Assembly (NCBI RefSeq): GCF_004117875.1
Contig: NZ_RAHW01000007.1
Location: 1 to 64,000 of the forward strand
Length of the DNA: 64,000 bases
Reading direction: 5' to 3'
Source: Geomonas oryzae
GTDB lineage: Bacteria; Desulfobacterota; Desulfuromonadia; Geobacterales; Geobacteraceae
Shown here piece after piece: positions 8,905 to 17,944 of this stretch. Both the position numbers and the translations under genes were made by a program. The first letter of the stretch is position 1; every line of letters begins with the position of its first letter. The notes beneath the pieces were generated by a model. The model ran no database searches. It was not told the DNA's origin and saw only the letters and a list, made by a program, of their open reading frames with translations.

Positions 8905-9221
8905 GTCACGTCTCCGTTTCGGTTTCTGAATGAGCCCCGGAGGCGCACTGTCACTGGGATAGCGTGCCTGCCTCATAGGCTTGCCATAAGGTACTACTAA
9001 GCTACTATCAAATTCTGCCATGTCAAATGCTCCCGTTTCTTAGAAATTTTTATACTTGACTACTGGGCGCTTTGCATATAATTAACCATACAAAATTACC
9101 ATTTGCAAATTTATTATTCACATATAATATGTGTGTCAACATGAGTTGCTCCATTTGTCATGCGGTTTGTGAAGCATGTGCAATGGTGGTTAGCTTGATA
9201 CCACGAACAGGAAGGTAGTTT
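8905..9221. promoter_or_regulatory. AT-rich divergent promoter region (OmpA operon / tolC operon)
   Basis: This 317-bp gap is clearly AT-rich at 9040-9140. For the minus operon, TTGACA at 9026-9021 is a candidate -35 with only a weak -10. For tolC, TTGACT (9056-9061) precedes TATAAT (9077-9082) with a short 15-bp spacer. A small hairpin GTGGT/ACCAC (9186-9204) lies just before the tolC ribosome-binding site. No gene is visible. Confidence 0.5.
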
Positions 9222-10544
9222 ATGGCACTGAACAGGAAGGTAATGACCGTTGTGGCGCTTGGCATGTTAACCTCTGCGGCGGGCACGGCCCACGCCGAGA
9301 CACTACAGGACGCCGTGAAGTACATGTTGCAATCCAACCCCGAAGTACGGGCGCAGTACTACAACAAGGTGGCGCGCGAGAAAGAAGTGCGCCAGGCCAA
9401 GGCAGGGTACCTCCCCACCATCGACGCATCCGCGTCGGCGGGCGTAGCGCGCCAGCATGAGCCCATCTTCAACACCGTCGCCCCCGCAACCGCCGTGGTG
9501 AGCGTGCGCCAGAACGTCTTCCGCTTCTTCGGCACGCAGCACGAGGTGGAGCGCCAGGAAGCGCGGGCGAGATCCCGCGAGTACCTCCTCGGGGGGACCG
9601 CCGAGAACAACGCCCTGCTCGCCTCCAGGGTGTACCTGAACGTGCTCAGAAACGAGAAACTCCTGGCGCTCGCCCAGGAGAACCTGACCAACCACCTGAG
9701 GATCCATGACCAGGTGCGGCTCAGAAGCGAGTCCGGCGTGGACCGCCGCGCCGACTTCGAGCAGGTGAAGGGGCGTCTGGCCCTGGCGCAGTCCAACGTC
9801 GCCGCAGCACAAGCGAACCTCGACGACAGCCTCGCCGATTACCAGGCCGTGGTAGGCTACCTCCCCGGCGAACTGGCCGAGCCCGCATCGGTCGCGGCGG
9901 AGCTCCCGAAGAGCAAGGAAGAGGCCGAGGAGCTCGCCGTACAGGGTAACCGGACCCTGAAGTCGGCAGGCGCCGACCTGCAGGAGAGAAAGGCACAGCA
10001 CGAGGCCGCGAAGAGCCTTCTCTACCCCACCCTCGATCTCGCCCTTGATTATCGCTGGCAAAAGGATTACAACGACTTGCCGGGACGCCGCGAGGAGTTC
10101 CTCGGCACCGCCACCATCTCCTTCAACATCTTCAACGGCGGCTGGAACAAGGCGCGCCTTGGGCAGACCAGAAGCGAGGTGTACGAGGCGGAGGAGATCC
10201 TCAACAACACGAAAAGGCAGACGGTGCAGTCGATCCGTCTCTCCTGGGACGCGAACAAATCCGCGCAGGAGCGCCTGAAGTTCCTCGACGACTACGTGAA
10301 GGCCGCCGCCCAGACCGCCGACGCCTTCGCGGCCCAGTGGTCCATCGGCAGAAGGACCATGTTCGACCTTCTCGACACCCAGGCCGAGCTCATCAACGCG
10401 AAGGCAAGCCTGGTGAACGCGCAATACGACCAGAGGTACGCCGAATACCGGATTCTGAACGGGATGTCGCGCCTTCTGCCAACCCTCGGCCTGCAGGCGC
10501 CGGACGCCGGCGGGAAGGTGACCACGGCAAGCAGCGCGCCGTAG
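9222..10544 (+). CDS. lapE: TolC-family outer-membrane channel of the adhesin type I secretion system
   Basis: This 440-aa protein has a signal peptide (residues 1-25, AHA/E) followed by two repeats of the outer-membrane efflux fold: long amphipathic helices with the typical LQDAV start and the NP and FDLLDTQ motifs. By family it forms the trimeric channel through which the adhesin leaves and in which its retention module lodges. AGGAAGG lies upstream of the ATG. It is followed by a terminator, then by lapG and lapD on the same strand. The ABC and fusion-protein genes are 3.2 kb downstream. General drug-efflux TolC is the alternative, but the context favours LapE. Confidence 0.88.
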   Translation: MALNRKVMTVVALGMLTSAAGTAHAETLQDAVKYMLQSNPEVRAQYYNKVAREKEVRQAKAGYLPTIDASASAGVARQHEPIFNTVAPATAVVSVRQNVFRFFGTQHEVERQEARARSREYLLGGTAENNALLASRVYLNVLRNEKLLALAQENLTNHLRIHDQVRLRSESGVDRRADFEQVKGRLALAQSNVAAAQANLDDSLADYQAVVGYLPGELAEPASVAAELPKSKEEAEELAVQGNRTLKSAGADLQERKAQHEAAKSLLYPTLDLALDYRWQKDYNDLPGRREEFLGTATISFNIFNGGWNKARLGQTRSEVYEAEEILNNTKRQTVQSIRLSWDANKSAQERLKFLDDYVKAAAQTADAFAAQWSIGRRTMFDLLDTQAELINAKASLVNAQYDQRYAEYRILNGMSRLLPTLGLQAPDAGGKVTTASSAP

Positions 10545-10570
10545 CCTCCCGCCAACAGACGTGACACAGA

Positions 10571-10613
10571 GTCCCGGATCGCCGCGAGTCACCGACGGTC
10601 CGGGCTTTTTTTT
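10571..10613 (+). terminator. Rho-independent terminator between tolC and lapG
   Basis: CCCGGA (10573-10578) pairs with TCCGGG (10599-10604), followed by eight T residues. It lies 27 bp before the lapG start codon, so lapG-lapD must be read through or have their own promoter. Confidence 0.7.
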
Positions 10614-10640
10614 AACAAAAGGGGCTTTCCCTGGAGCGCC

Positions 10641-11315
10641 GTGGGCATCTACCTTAAACGACTACTATCGCTGTCCCTGGCCGCCTTTTTGGCGGCGCTT
10701 TGCGTTGCCGGCACCGTCTTCACCGCCGGCAACTTCAGCGTCGACCGGCAGCTATTGCAGCAGGCGGAAAAGAAGTACGGCCGGGAGGCCTACCAGCGCC
10801 TGGTCGCCTGGGAGGAGCTCATCGCACGCGACAGGAGCCGCCACGACCGGGAGAAACTCGAGAAGGTGAACCGCTTCTTCAACGAGCGGATCCGTTTCGC
10901 TTCCGACCGCGAGGTGTGGGGCGTAGAGGACTACTGGGCGACCCCGGTGGAGTTCCTGGCCAAGGGGGCCGGCGACTGCGAGGACTTCGCCATCGCCAAG
11001 TACTTTTCCCTCAAGGCGATGGGGGTCGACGACGACAAGCTGCGCATCACCTACGTCAAGGCGCTGCGCTACAACATCCATCACATGGTGCTCACCTACT
11101 ACAGCGACCCCGAGGCCGAGCCGCTCGTGCTCGACAACCTGGTCGACTCCATAGACCACGCCTCCAAACGCTCCGACCTCATGCCGATCCTGAGCTTCAA
11201 CGGCTCCGGGCTGTGGCTCGCGAAACAAAGGGGCAAGGGTAAACTCGCCGGCAAGTCGAACCGGCTCAGGCTCTGGCAGGATCTTTTGCAGAAGATGTCC
11301 GAGAACAAACTGTAA
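10641..11315 (+). CDS. lapG: LapG-family periplasmic cysteine protease
   Basis: This 224-aa protein starts at GTG 10641 (GGAG five bases upstream) with an N-terminal signal/anchor (about 7-29). It has the transglutaminase-like catalytic residues Cys113 (GDCEDFA), His148 (HHMVL) and Asp165 (VLDN). By family LapG cuts the adhesin after a di-alanine, releasing it from the cell, and needs calcium. A matching PAAG site is present in the adhesin at the left edge of the window. lapD follows after 18 bp, as expected for a LapG-LapD regulatory pair. Confidence 0.93.
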   Translation: MGIYLKRLLSLSLAAFLAALCVAGTVFTAGNFSVDRQLLQQAEKKYGREAYQRLVAWEELIARDRSRHDREKLEKVNRFFNERIRFASDREVWGVEDYWATPVEFLAKGAGDCEDFAIAKYFSLKAMGVDDDKLRITYVKALRYNIHHMVLTYYSDPEAEPLVLDNLVDSIDHASKRSDLMPILSFNGSGLWLAKQRGKGKLAGKSNRLRLWQDLLQKMSENKL

Positions 11316-11333
11316 CGGGCAAAGGAAAAACAT

Positions 11334-13292
11334 ATGACTCTGTATCGACAGCTCATCATCTTCACCGTCGTCCTTTTCCTGCTCCTCTTCACCGGGACCT
11401 GGTACGCGAAGCTCGCCAACACCCGCACCTTCCTGACCGACCAGTTGGAGTCCCACGTGCAGGATACCGCGACCTCGCTCGCCCTCTCCATCTCCCCCCA
11501 CGTGGCGCAAAAGGACCTCACCACGGTGGAAGGCATGATCAACGCCCTATTCGACCGGGGCTACTACCAGAAGATCACCTACACCGGCCCGCGCGGCGAG
11601 GTGCTCATCGACAGGACGCTCCCGGTGAAAGTCGAGGACGTGCCGCAGTGGTTCGTGAAACTCGTGCCGCTCAAGACCCCCGAGGCGGAGGCCGACGTGA
11701 TGGCGGGTTGGAACCAGGGGGGAACCATCCTGGTGAAGAGCCACCCGGGCTACGCCTACGAGACGCTCTGGAACGAGGTCATCTCCATGACCGTCTGGTT
11801 CGCCGGCTGCGCCGTCTTCATGCTTGCCGCGGTCGGCATAGGGCTCAAGCTCCTATTAAAGCCGCTTGCCGCCGTGGAGCGCCAGGCGGACGCCCTGGGG
11901 CGCGGCGAGTACGAGCTGCAGGATCCCCTCCCGCGCACCCGCGAATTCAAGAGCGTTGCCGAGGCGATGAACCGGATGACGGTGAAGGTGAAGGAGATGT
12001 TCGGGGAACAGGCGGCGAGGGCCGAGGGGCTGCAGGAGCGGGCCTACCACGATCCGCTGACCGGCATCGGAAACCGGCGCTTCTTCGAGACCCAGGTGGG
12101 AGCCGATCTTACCGAGGGGCAAGGGCGCGGCCTGCTCATGCTGGCCCGCGTGCATGCCCTTGAGGCGCTCAACACGGAGCGCGGACTGCAAGCGGGGGAC
12201 GAGCTTTTGAAGCGGGTCGCCGTGCTTTTGCAGGAAGCGGTTTCGGGCTACGGCGAAGCGGTACTGAGCAGACTCACCGGCGGCGACTTCGGCATCTTCC
12301 TGCCGCACCACTCCTCTTCCGAAGCGGAAATCATCGCCACCGAGATTGCGAACGACTTAGGGCGCCTCGCCCGCGAGAGGCTCTCACTCTCCGACAACAT
12401 CGCCAACCTGGGCGTTGCGGCCTACGAGGGGAGCATCACCCTGTCGCGGCTTCTCTCCGAGGCGGACCTGGCGCTCTCGGCGGCGCAAAGCAAAGGGGCG
12501 AACGGTTGGGAACTGCGCGCGGTGAGCGGGGAATCGGCGCTCCCCATGGGGCAGCAGCAGTGGAAGGAATCGCTCGTGCAGGCGCTCGAGGAGCGGCGCG
12601 TGACCCTGGACGCCCAGGCGGTCATCGCGAACACAAAGGAGCGCAAGGTAAAGCAGCTGGAGCTCTTCGCCCGCATAGCGCAGGAGGACGGCACGGCACT
12701 CGACGCCGCCCTCTTCCTGCCGATCGCCGAGCGCCTGAAGCTTGTTTCCGCCATCGACCGGATGGTGATCGAGGAGGCGCTGCGCTTTGACTTCCGCACC
12801 ATCGGCGTCGAGCGCATCGCCGTCAACATCTCCCCCACGTCGCTCGAGGACGAGGCGTTCCGCGGCTGGCTGCACGGCTACCTGAAGGGGCTTCCCTCCG
12901 GCTCACCGCACATAAACTTCGAGTTCTCCGAGTTCGCCGCGGTGCAGCATCTGGAACTGATCAGGGAGTTCGCCGCCGCGGTGCGTGCCTGCGGACACGG
13001 CATCGGCCTCGACCACTACGGCAGGAGCTTCTCGAAACTCGGCTACCTGAAGTCGCTGCGTCCCGAGTACGTGAAGATCGACCGTGCCTACACCGGGGAG
13101 CTCTTGAGCGGGGAGAACGACAGCGGCTTCTACGTCGCCTCGCTCTGCAGCGTGGCGCACAGCATCGACATCGCCGTGGTGGCGGAAGGGGTCGAATCCG
13201 AAGAGCAGGCGGCGGTGTTGAAGGAGCTGAACCTCGACGCCATGCAGGGTTACTTCTTCGGCAGGCCGAAGCCGCTCTCTTCATTCACCTAG
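11334..13292 (+). CDS. lapD: LapD-type c-di-GMP receptor with degenerate GGDEF and EAL domains
   Basis: This 652-aa protein has a membrane helix (5-25), a periplasmic domain with GWNQGG and HPGYAYETLW typical of LapD, a second helix (about 151-174), HAMP, GGDEF and EAL. The GGDEF site reads TGGDF and the EAL metal motif DDFG reads DHYG, so neither synthesis nor hydrolysis is expected. VNISP, EGVE and the KID lysine are kept, consistent with ligand binding. By family knowledge, c-di-GMP-bound LapD sequesters LapG so the adhesin stays on the surface. It sits directly behind lapG. Confidence 0.92.
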   Translation: MTLYRQLIIFTVVLFLLLFTGTWYAKLANTRTFLTDQLESHVQDTATSLALSISPHVAQKDLTTVEGMINALFDRGYYQKITYTGPRGEVLIDRTLPVKVEDVPQWFVKLVPLKTPEAEADVMAGWNQGGTILVKSHPGYAYETLWNEVISMTVWFAGCAVFMLAAVGIGLKLLLKPLAAVERQADALGRGEYELQDPLPRTREFKSVAEAMNRMTVKVKEMFGEQAARAEGLQERAYHDPLTGIGNRRFFETQVGADLTEGQGRGLLMLARVHALEALNTERGLQAGDELLKRVAVLLQEAVSGYGEAVLSRLTGGDFGIFLPHHSSSEAEIIATEIANDLGRLARERLSLSDNIANLGVAAYEGSITLSRLLSEADLALSAAQSKGANGWELRAVSGESALPMGQQQWKESLVQALEERRVTLDAQAVIANTKERKVKQLELFARIAQEDGTALDAALFLPIAERLKLVSAIDRMVIEEALRFDFRTIGVERIAVNISPTSLEDEAFRGWLHGYLKGLPSGSPHINFEFSEFAAVQHLELIREFAAAVRACGHGIGLDHYGRSFSKLGYLKSLRPEYVKIDRAYTGELLSGENDSGFYVASLCSVAHSIDIAVVAEGVESEEQAAVLKELNLDAMQGYFFGRPKPLSSFT

Positions 13293-13609
13293 ATGATGTC
13301 GTGCACGAGGAGGTCGCTGGCGGAGATCTTCTCGCGCAGGCTCTGGCGCGTCTTGATCCTCTGCTGCGCCTGTTCGGGAAGCTCGGTGAAGTTGATCACG
13401 TTCTTTCTGACCAAAAGGTCGACAAGGTCCTCGATGACGCGGACCGTGGCGGCGTCGGAGAAGGCGAGCGACTCGCCCCAAGCGCCGGACTCGTTCAAAA
13501 AGGCGAGCACCTCCGGGTCCATGAGCGGCTTCTGCTCCGCGGTCTGGTTGACGGGGGTCTGATGCAGGGCGACGATTTTGCCGTCCTCTCCTCTCTCTAT
13601 GTAGAGCAT
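13289..13609 (-). CDS. Small conserved protein, function unknown
   Basis: This 106-aa cytosolic-looking protein overlaps the lapD stop tail-to-tail by 4 bp. Its N-terminus (MLYIERGEDGKI) and the later INFTELPEQAQQ segment recall a small family that databases often mislabel 'tryptophan synthase beta-like'. No catalytic or cofactor-binding motif supports that name. I assign no function. Its antisense position between lapD and the ABC transporter is odd for an otherwise co-directional locus. Confidence 0.7.
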   Translation of the reverse strand: MLYIERGEDGKIVALHQTPVNQTAEQKPLMDPEVLAFLNESGAWGESLAFSDAATVRVIEDLVDLLVRKNVINFTELPEQAQQRIKTRQSLREKISASDLLVHDII

Positions 13610-13657
13610 GCGTTTTCCTCTCTGTGATCTGCGGGCGAAGGCATTAGTCGAAAATCA

Positions 13658-13687
13658 TTGACACCGGACAACAGGCCCAAGTATAAC
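13658..13687 (+). promoter_or_regulatory. Sigma70-type promoter for the secretion operon
   Basis: TTGACA (13658-13663), an 18-bp spacer and TATAAC (13682-13687) lie 88 bp before the ABC transporter ATG in an AT-rich stretch, the only good -35/-10 pair in this gap. Confidence 0.65.
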
Positions 13688-13775
13688 GCAAAACGATTAC
13701 CAATGTGAAATCTATTATGCTACAATAATCCACCTTTTTGTTTTTGACGGCTTGTCTGCATAAAGAGGAAACGAC

Positions 13776-15953
13776 GTGCAAGAGACAGATAGAACCGCCC
13801 CTGAAACACAGTGGAACCTTGGCGAGGACATGGATCGTCACGACGATCCCCTTCTCGACGCGCTGATGCTGGTCGCCAAGCTGCACGGGCTGCCGGCTTC
13901 GCGTACCGGCATCGTGGCGGGACTGCCGCTCGTGCAAAATCGCGTCACGGTGGAACTTTTCCCCCGCTGCGCCGAGCGCGCCGGTCTCTCCAGCCGCGTC
14001 GTCAAGCGGCCGCTGAACCGCATAAGCCAGTTGCAGCTCCCCGCCGTCCTGCTTTTGCATAACCGTCAGGCGGTGGCGGTCGTTGAGCGCGACCTCGAGG
14101 AGGACACCTTCAAGATCCTTCTTCCCGAGGCGGGGACGGGAGAAAAGAGCATCACCCGTGCCGAGCTCGAGAAGCTCTACGCCGGTTTCGCCATCTTCGT
14201 CCGCCCCAAGTACCGCATCGGGCGGGAGGGGGGCGTCGCCCGCGAGGCCGAGGGTACGGGGCACTGGTTCTGGGGCACCCTCACCTCCTCCTGGCGCATC
14301 TACCGCGACGTCATCGTCGCCTCCTTACTCATCAACGTCTTCGGACTCGTCAGCACCTTCTACGTCCTGAACGTCTACGACCGGGTCATCCCGAACAGCG
14401 CCTTCGAGACCCTCTGGGTGCTCTCCATAGGTGTCACCGTCGTCTACCTCTTCGGGGTGCTGATGCAGGGGCTGCGCGGTTACTTCATCGACGAGGCGGG
14501 GAAAAAGGCGAACCTCAGGATCTCCTCGGTACTTTTGCAGCGCGTCCTCAACCTGCGCCTCGAGGTGAGGCCGCAGTCGGTCGGCTCCTTCTCCAACAAC
14601 CTGCGGGAATTCGAGTCCATCCTCGACTTCATCACCTCATTCTCCATCACCACCCTGATCGACGTCCCCTTCATCATCCTCGGGCTCGGGGTGATCTGGT
14701 ACATCGGCGGCGAGGTCATCCTCGCCATCTTCATCGCCAGCATCGTCATCATGATCGCCTACGCCGCCTGCATCCAGGCGCCCCTGCGCCGCGCGGTGGA
14801 AAACACCTTCGCCGCCTCCAGCCAGAAAAACGCCATCCTGGTCGAGGGGCTTGCCGGGCTCGAGACCGTGAAGATGCTAGGTGCCGAATCCCACGTGCAG
14901 CGCAGTTGGGAGGATGCCGTCGGCTACATCGCGACATGGAGCGCGCGCTCGCGCTTTCTCTCCTCCTCGGTGAACCAGGTCGCCTACCTCGTGCAGAACC
15001 TGGCCGTCGTCGCCCTCGTCGTCGCCGGTGTCTACGCCATCTCCGTCGGCAAGCTCACCCAGGGGGGACTCGTCGCCCTCGTGATCCTCTCGCGCCAGGT
15101 GGTGGCCCCGGTCGCCCAGGTCGCGAACCTCGCCACCCGCTTCCACCGCGCCAAGGAGGCGTACAAGACCCTCGACGACATCATGAAGCTCCCGGTGGAG
15201 CGCCCGGCAGGCAAGACCTTCCTGCACCGCACCCGCTTCCACGGAGGGATCGGCGTGCGCGGGCTCTCCTTTGCCTACCCCGGCCAGTCGGTGAACGCGC
15301 TCAACAACATCACCCTGAACATCGAGGCGGGGGAGAAGGTCGGCATCATCGGCCCGATCGGTTCCGGGAAGACCACGCTCGGCAAGCTGCTTTTGGGGCT
15401 CTTCGAGCCGGGAAGCGGCATGGTGACCATGGACGACACCGATCTCAGGCAGATCGACCCCGCCGAGCTGCGCCACTACGTGGGGTACGTTCCGCAGGAC
15501 ATCTCGCTCTTCAAAGGGACGGTGCGCGAGAACCTGACCCTCGGTGCGGACGACGTCGACGACCATTCCATCATGCGGGCCGCGGAGCTTGCCGGGGTCG
15601 GCGAGTTCGTGAAGAAACACCCGCTCGGCTTCGACATGGAGGTTGCGGAGTTCGGCCGCGGGCTCTCCGGCGGGCAGCGCCAGTGCGTCGCCATCGCCCG
15701 GGCGCTCCTTCTCGACCCGCCGGTCCTCGTCCTCGACGAGCCGACCAGCAACATGGACAGCCGTTCCGAGTTGAGGCTCAAGAACAACCTCGCCGAAGGG
15801 GCGAAGGAAAAGACCATGATCCTGATCACGCACCGCGCCTCGCTGCTCGAGCTCGTGGACCGCATCATCGTCATCGACAACGGCACCGTGGTGGCCGACG
15901 GCCCGAAAGGGGCGGTCCTCGAAGCGCTGCAACGCGGGCATCTGAACATCTAG
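13776..15953 (+). CDS. lapB: Type I secretion ABC transporter (LapB-like)
   Basis: This 725-aa protein has an N-terminal C39-like domain (about 25-150) without the catalytic cysteine motif, a membrane domain (about 170-460) and an ATPase domain with Walker A GPIGSGKTT, signature LSGGQRQ and Walker B LVLDEPT. By family such transporters bind the adhesin's C-terminal signal through the degenerate C39 domain and push it through the LapC-TolC conduit. AGAGGAAA lies before the ATG. The fusion-protein gene follows after 12 bp. Confidence 0.93.
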   Translation: MQETDRTAPETQWNLGEDMDRHDDPLLDALMLVAKLHGLPASRTGIVAGLPLVQNRVTVELFPRCAERAGLSSRVVKRPLNRISQLQLPAVLLLHNRQAVAVVERDLEEDTFKILLPEAGTGEKSITRAELEKLYAGFAIFVRPKYRIGREGGVAREAEGTGHWFWGTLTSSWRIYRDVIVASLLINVFGLVSTFYVLNVYDRVIPNSAFETLWVLSIGVTVVYLFGVLMQGLRGYFIDEAGKKANLRISSVLLQRVLNLRLEVRPQSVGSFSNNLREFESILDFITSFSITTLIDVPFIILGLGVIWYIGGEVILAIFIASIVIMIAYAACIQAPLRRAVENTFAASSQKNAILVEGLAGLETVKMLGAESHVQRSWEDAVGYIATWSARSRFLSSSVNQVAYLVQNLAVVALVVAGVYAISVGKLTQGGLVALVILSRQVVAPVAQVANLATRFHRAKEAYKTLDDIMKLPVERPAGKTFLHRTRFHGGIGVRGLSFAYPGQSVNALNNITLNIEAGEKVGIIGPIGSGKTTLGKLLLGLFEPGSGMVTMDDTDLRQIDPAELRHYVGYVPQDISLFKGTVRENLTLGADDVDDHSIMRAAELAGVGEFVKKHPLGFDMEVAEFGRGLSGGQRQCVAIARALLLDPPVLVLDEPTSNMDSRSELRLKNNLAEGAKEKTMILITHRASLLELVDRIIVIDNGTVVADGPKGAVLEALQRGHLNI

Positions 15954-15965
15954 CGGAGAACTGTC

Positions 15966-17315
15966 GTGGAGATAAACAAGAACAAGGCGAACGGGGTGTT
16001 CCGCAGGATGCCCGAAGAAGAAGTCGATTTCGTGACCGACATCAAGACCTCGATCCTGGTGCAGTCCCCGCGCGGGGGGCGCGCCATCCTCTGGTCGACC
16101 CTGCTCCTCTTCGTCATTTTCCTCGTCTGGGCCGGCTATTCCGAGGTGGAGCAGACCACGCGGGGCGAAGGAAAGGTGATCCCGGCAAGCCAGGTGCAGG
16201 TGATCCAGAACCTGGAGGGGGGCATCCTCTCGGAACTGCACGTGAAGGTGGGCGACACGGTTAAGAAGGGGCAGCTCCTTTTGAAGATCGACGAGACCCG
16301 CTTTGTCTCCTCGCTCGAGCAAAGCCAGGCGAAATCCGGTGCCAACAAGGCGAAGGCCGCCCGTCTGCGCGCCGAGGCGGCGGGAAGTACCAGCTTCACC
16401 CCGCCCGCCGACGCCCCCCCGGCCATCGCCGCCAGCGAGCGCGCCCTGTTCGAATCGCGCCGCGCCGAACTGAAGAACTCCCTCGACGTGAAACAGTCGC
16501 AGATCGACCAGCGCCAGGGGGAATTGAGGGAGCTGAACACGAGGCTCAAGGAGCTCAGCCAGACCTACTCCCTTTATCAGAAGGAGATCAACATCACGAG
16601 GCCGCTGGTCGCCAAGGGTGCCGTCTCCGACATGGAACTTTTGCAGCTCGAGCGCAAGGCGAGCGAGATGAAGGGGGAGATCGAGACCATAAAGCAGTCG
16701 ATCCCGCGCATCCAGTCGAAGATCAGCGAGAGCTATTCCGCGATGCGGGAGCTGAAGCTCAATTTCGCGAACAAGGCGAAGACCGAGTACAACGAGGTCG
16801 CGGCACAGCTGGGCGAGGAGGCCGCCTCCTCGATGGCGCTCAAGGACCGCCTGGACCGCACCCTGGTGCGCTCTCCGGTGAACGGCACGGTGAACCGCAT
16901 CCTCGTCAACACGATAGGGGGCGTGATCCAGCCCGGCATGAACATCGTGGAGATCGTCCCGACCGAGGGGACCCTCCTCATCGAGGCGAAGATAAAGCCG
17001 GCCGACATCGGCTTTTTGAAGCCGAACCAGAAGGCGATGGTGAAGTTCTCGGCCTACGACTACACCATCTACGGCGGGCTCGATGCGCGGCTGGAACAGA
17101 TCGGGGCCGACAGCATCACCGACGAAAAGAAGGAGAGCTACTACCTGGTGACGCTCAGGACGGACCGCAACTACCTGGGCACCAAGGAGAAGCCGCTCCC
17201 CATCATACCGGGCATGGTCGCCACGGTCGACATCCTGGCCGGTAAACGCACCATCCTCTCGTACATCCTCAAACCGATCCTGAAGGCGAAGTACAGCGCA
17301 CTGCGCGAGAGGTAA
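15966..17315 (+). CDS. lapC: HlyD-family membrane-fusion protein (LapC-like)
   Basis: This 449-aa protein starts at GTG 15966 (GGAG upstream). It has a cytoplasmic N-terminus, one membrane helix (about 38-58), a biotinyl/lipoyl-like half motif (GGILSELHVKVGD), a long coiled-coil hairpin (about 115-275), the second half motif (VRSPVNGTVNRI) and the C-terminal beta-barrel with GMVATVDI. It bridges the ABC transporter and TolC. It lies in one operon with lapB and the LuxR-type gene. Confidence 0.92.
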   Translation: MEINKNKANGVFRRMPEEEVDFVTDIKTSILVQSPRGGRAILWSTLLLFVIFLVWAGYSEVEQTTRGEGKVIPASQVQVIQNLEGGILSELHVKVGDTVKKGQLLLKIDETRFVSSLEQSQAKSGANKAKAARLRAEAAGSTSFTPPADAPPAIAASERALFESRRAELKNSLDVKQSQIDQRQGELRELNTRLKELSQTYSLYQKEINITRPLVAKGAVSDMELLQLERKASEMKGEIETIKQSIPRIQSKISESYSAMRELKLNFANKAKTEYNEVAAQLGEEAASSMALKDRLDRTLVRSPVNGTVNRILVNTIGGVIQPGMNIVEIVPTEGTLLIEAKIKPADIGFLKPNQKAMVKFSAYDYTIYGGLDARLEQIGADSITDEKKESYYLVTLRTDRNYLGTKEKPLPIIPGMVATVDILAGKRTILSYILKPILKAKYSALRER

Positions 17316-17318
17316 CGC

Positions 17319-17939
17319 ATGATCATCCTGCTGGCAAGCGCAAGCGGAACCGTCCTCACCCGTTGGCAGGGACTGCTTGCCGATGGAAACGAGATCTTAC
17401 AGGTCCGCACTCTCGATGAGCTGAGGCGGACGGTCCCTTCGGCAAGGCCCGACCTGGTCATGCTGCACCGCGACCTGGTGGACCAGGCGGAGTGCGCCGC
17501 CCTGCGCACCGCGTCGCCTGCGACCAGGCTCTTTCTCCTCTCCGACCGGCCGGAACCGGACGAGGGTCTCGCCTTTTTGAAGGTGGGGATCGTGGGATAC
17601 GCCAACACGTACATCTCGGCGGAGCGCCTGAAGGAAGCGCTGAACGTGATCGACGGGGGCGGGGTGTGGCTCGGGCAGCAGGTGATCCAGCAACTGATCC
17701 TGGAGGCGGCGCAAAACGCCGCGGCGGGAAGGGAGAGGCGGCTCGACGAACTCCTGGCGCCGCTTAGCCCCATGGAGCGCAAGGTGGCCGAACTGATCGC
17801 CGGGGGGAGGACCAACCTCGAAATAGCAGCCGAACTCGGCATCGTGGAGCGCACCGTGAAGGCGCACCTCACCTCGATCTACGGCAAGCTGCCGGCCGGA
17901 AACCGGCTGAGCCTGGCACTCCTCATCAACCGGGGGTAG
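17319..17939 (+). CDS. LuxR/FixJ-type DNA-binding regulator with atypical receiver
   Basis: This 206-aa protein starts 3 bp after lapC. Residues about 1-120 have the length and periodicity of a receiver domain, but the acidic pocket is missing (LLASASG in place of the usual VDDH) and HRD replaces the phospho-acceptor strand, so normal phosphorylation is unlikely. The C-terminus is a LuxR helix-turn-helix (LSPMERKVAELIAGG, NLEIAAELGI, TVKAHLTSIYGKL). It probably controls adhesin or secretion genes, which is inferred from context only. Confidence 0.82.
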   Translation: MIILLASASGTVLTRWQGLLADGNEILQVRTLDELRRTVPSARPDLVMLHRDLVDQAECAALRTASPATRLFLLSDRPEPDEGLAFLKVGIVGYANTYISAERLKEALNVIDGGGVWLGQQVIQQLILEAAQNAAAGRERRLDELLAPLSPMERKVAELIAGGRTNLEIAAELGIVERTVKAHLTSIYGKLPAGNRLSLALLINRG

Positions 17940-17944
17940 CGCGG

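Noticed and set aside
8905-9021. An in-frame ATG at 9021 as start of the OmpA-like gene
   Set aside because: It would overlap a TTGACA hexamer, lacks a ribosome site and puts 39 polar residues before a perfect signal peptide that starts at TTG 8904.
13289-13609. Tryptophan synthase beta-like enzyme
   Set aside because: At 106 residues, without a PLP lysine or any TrpB motif, the database name sometimes given to this family is not supported.
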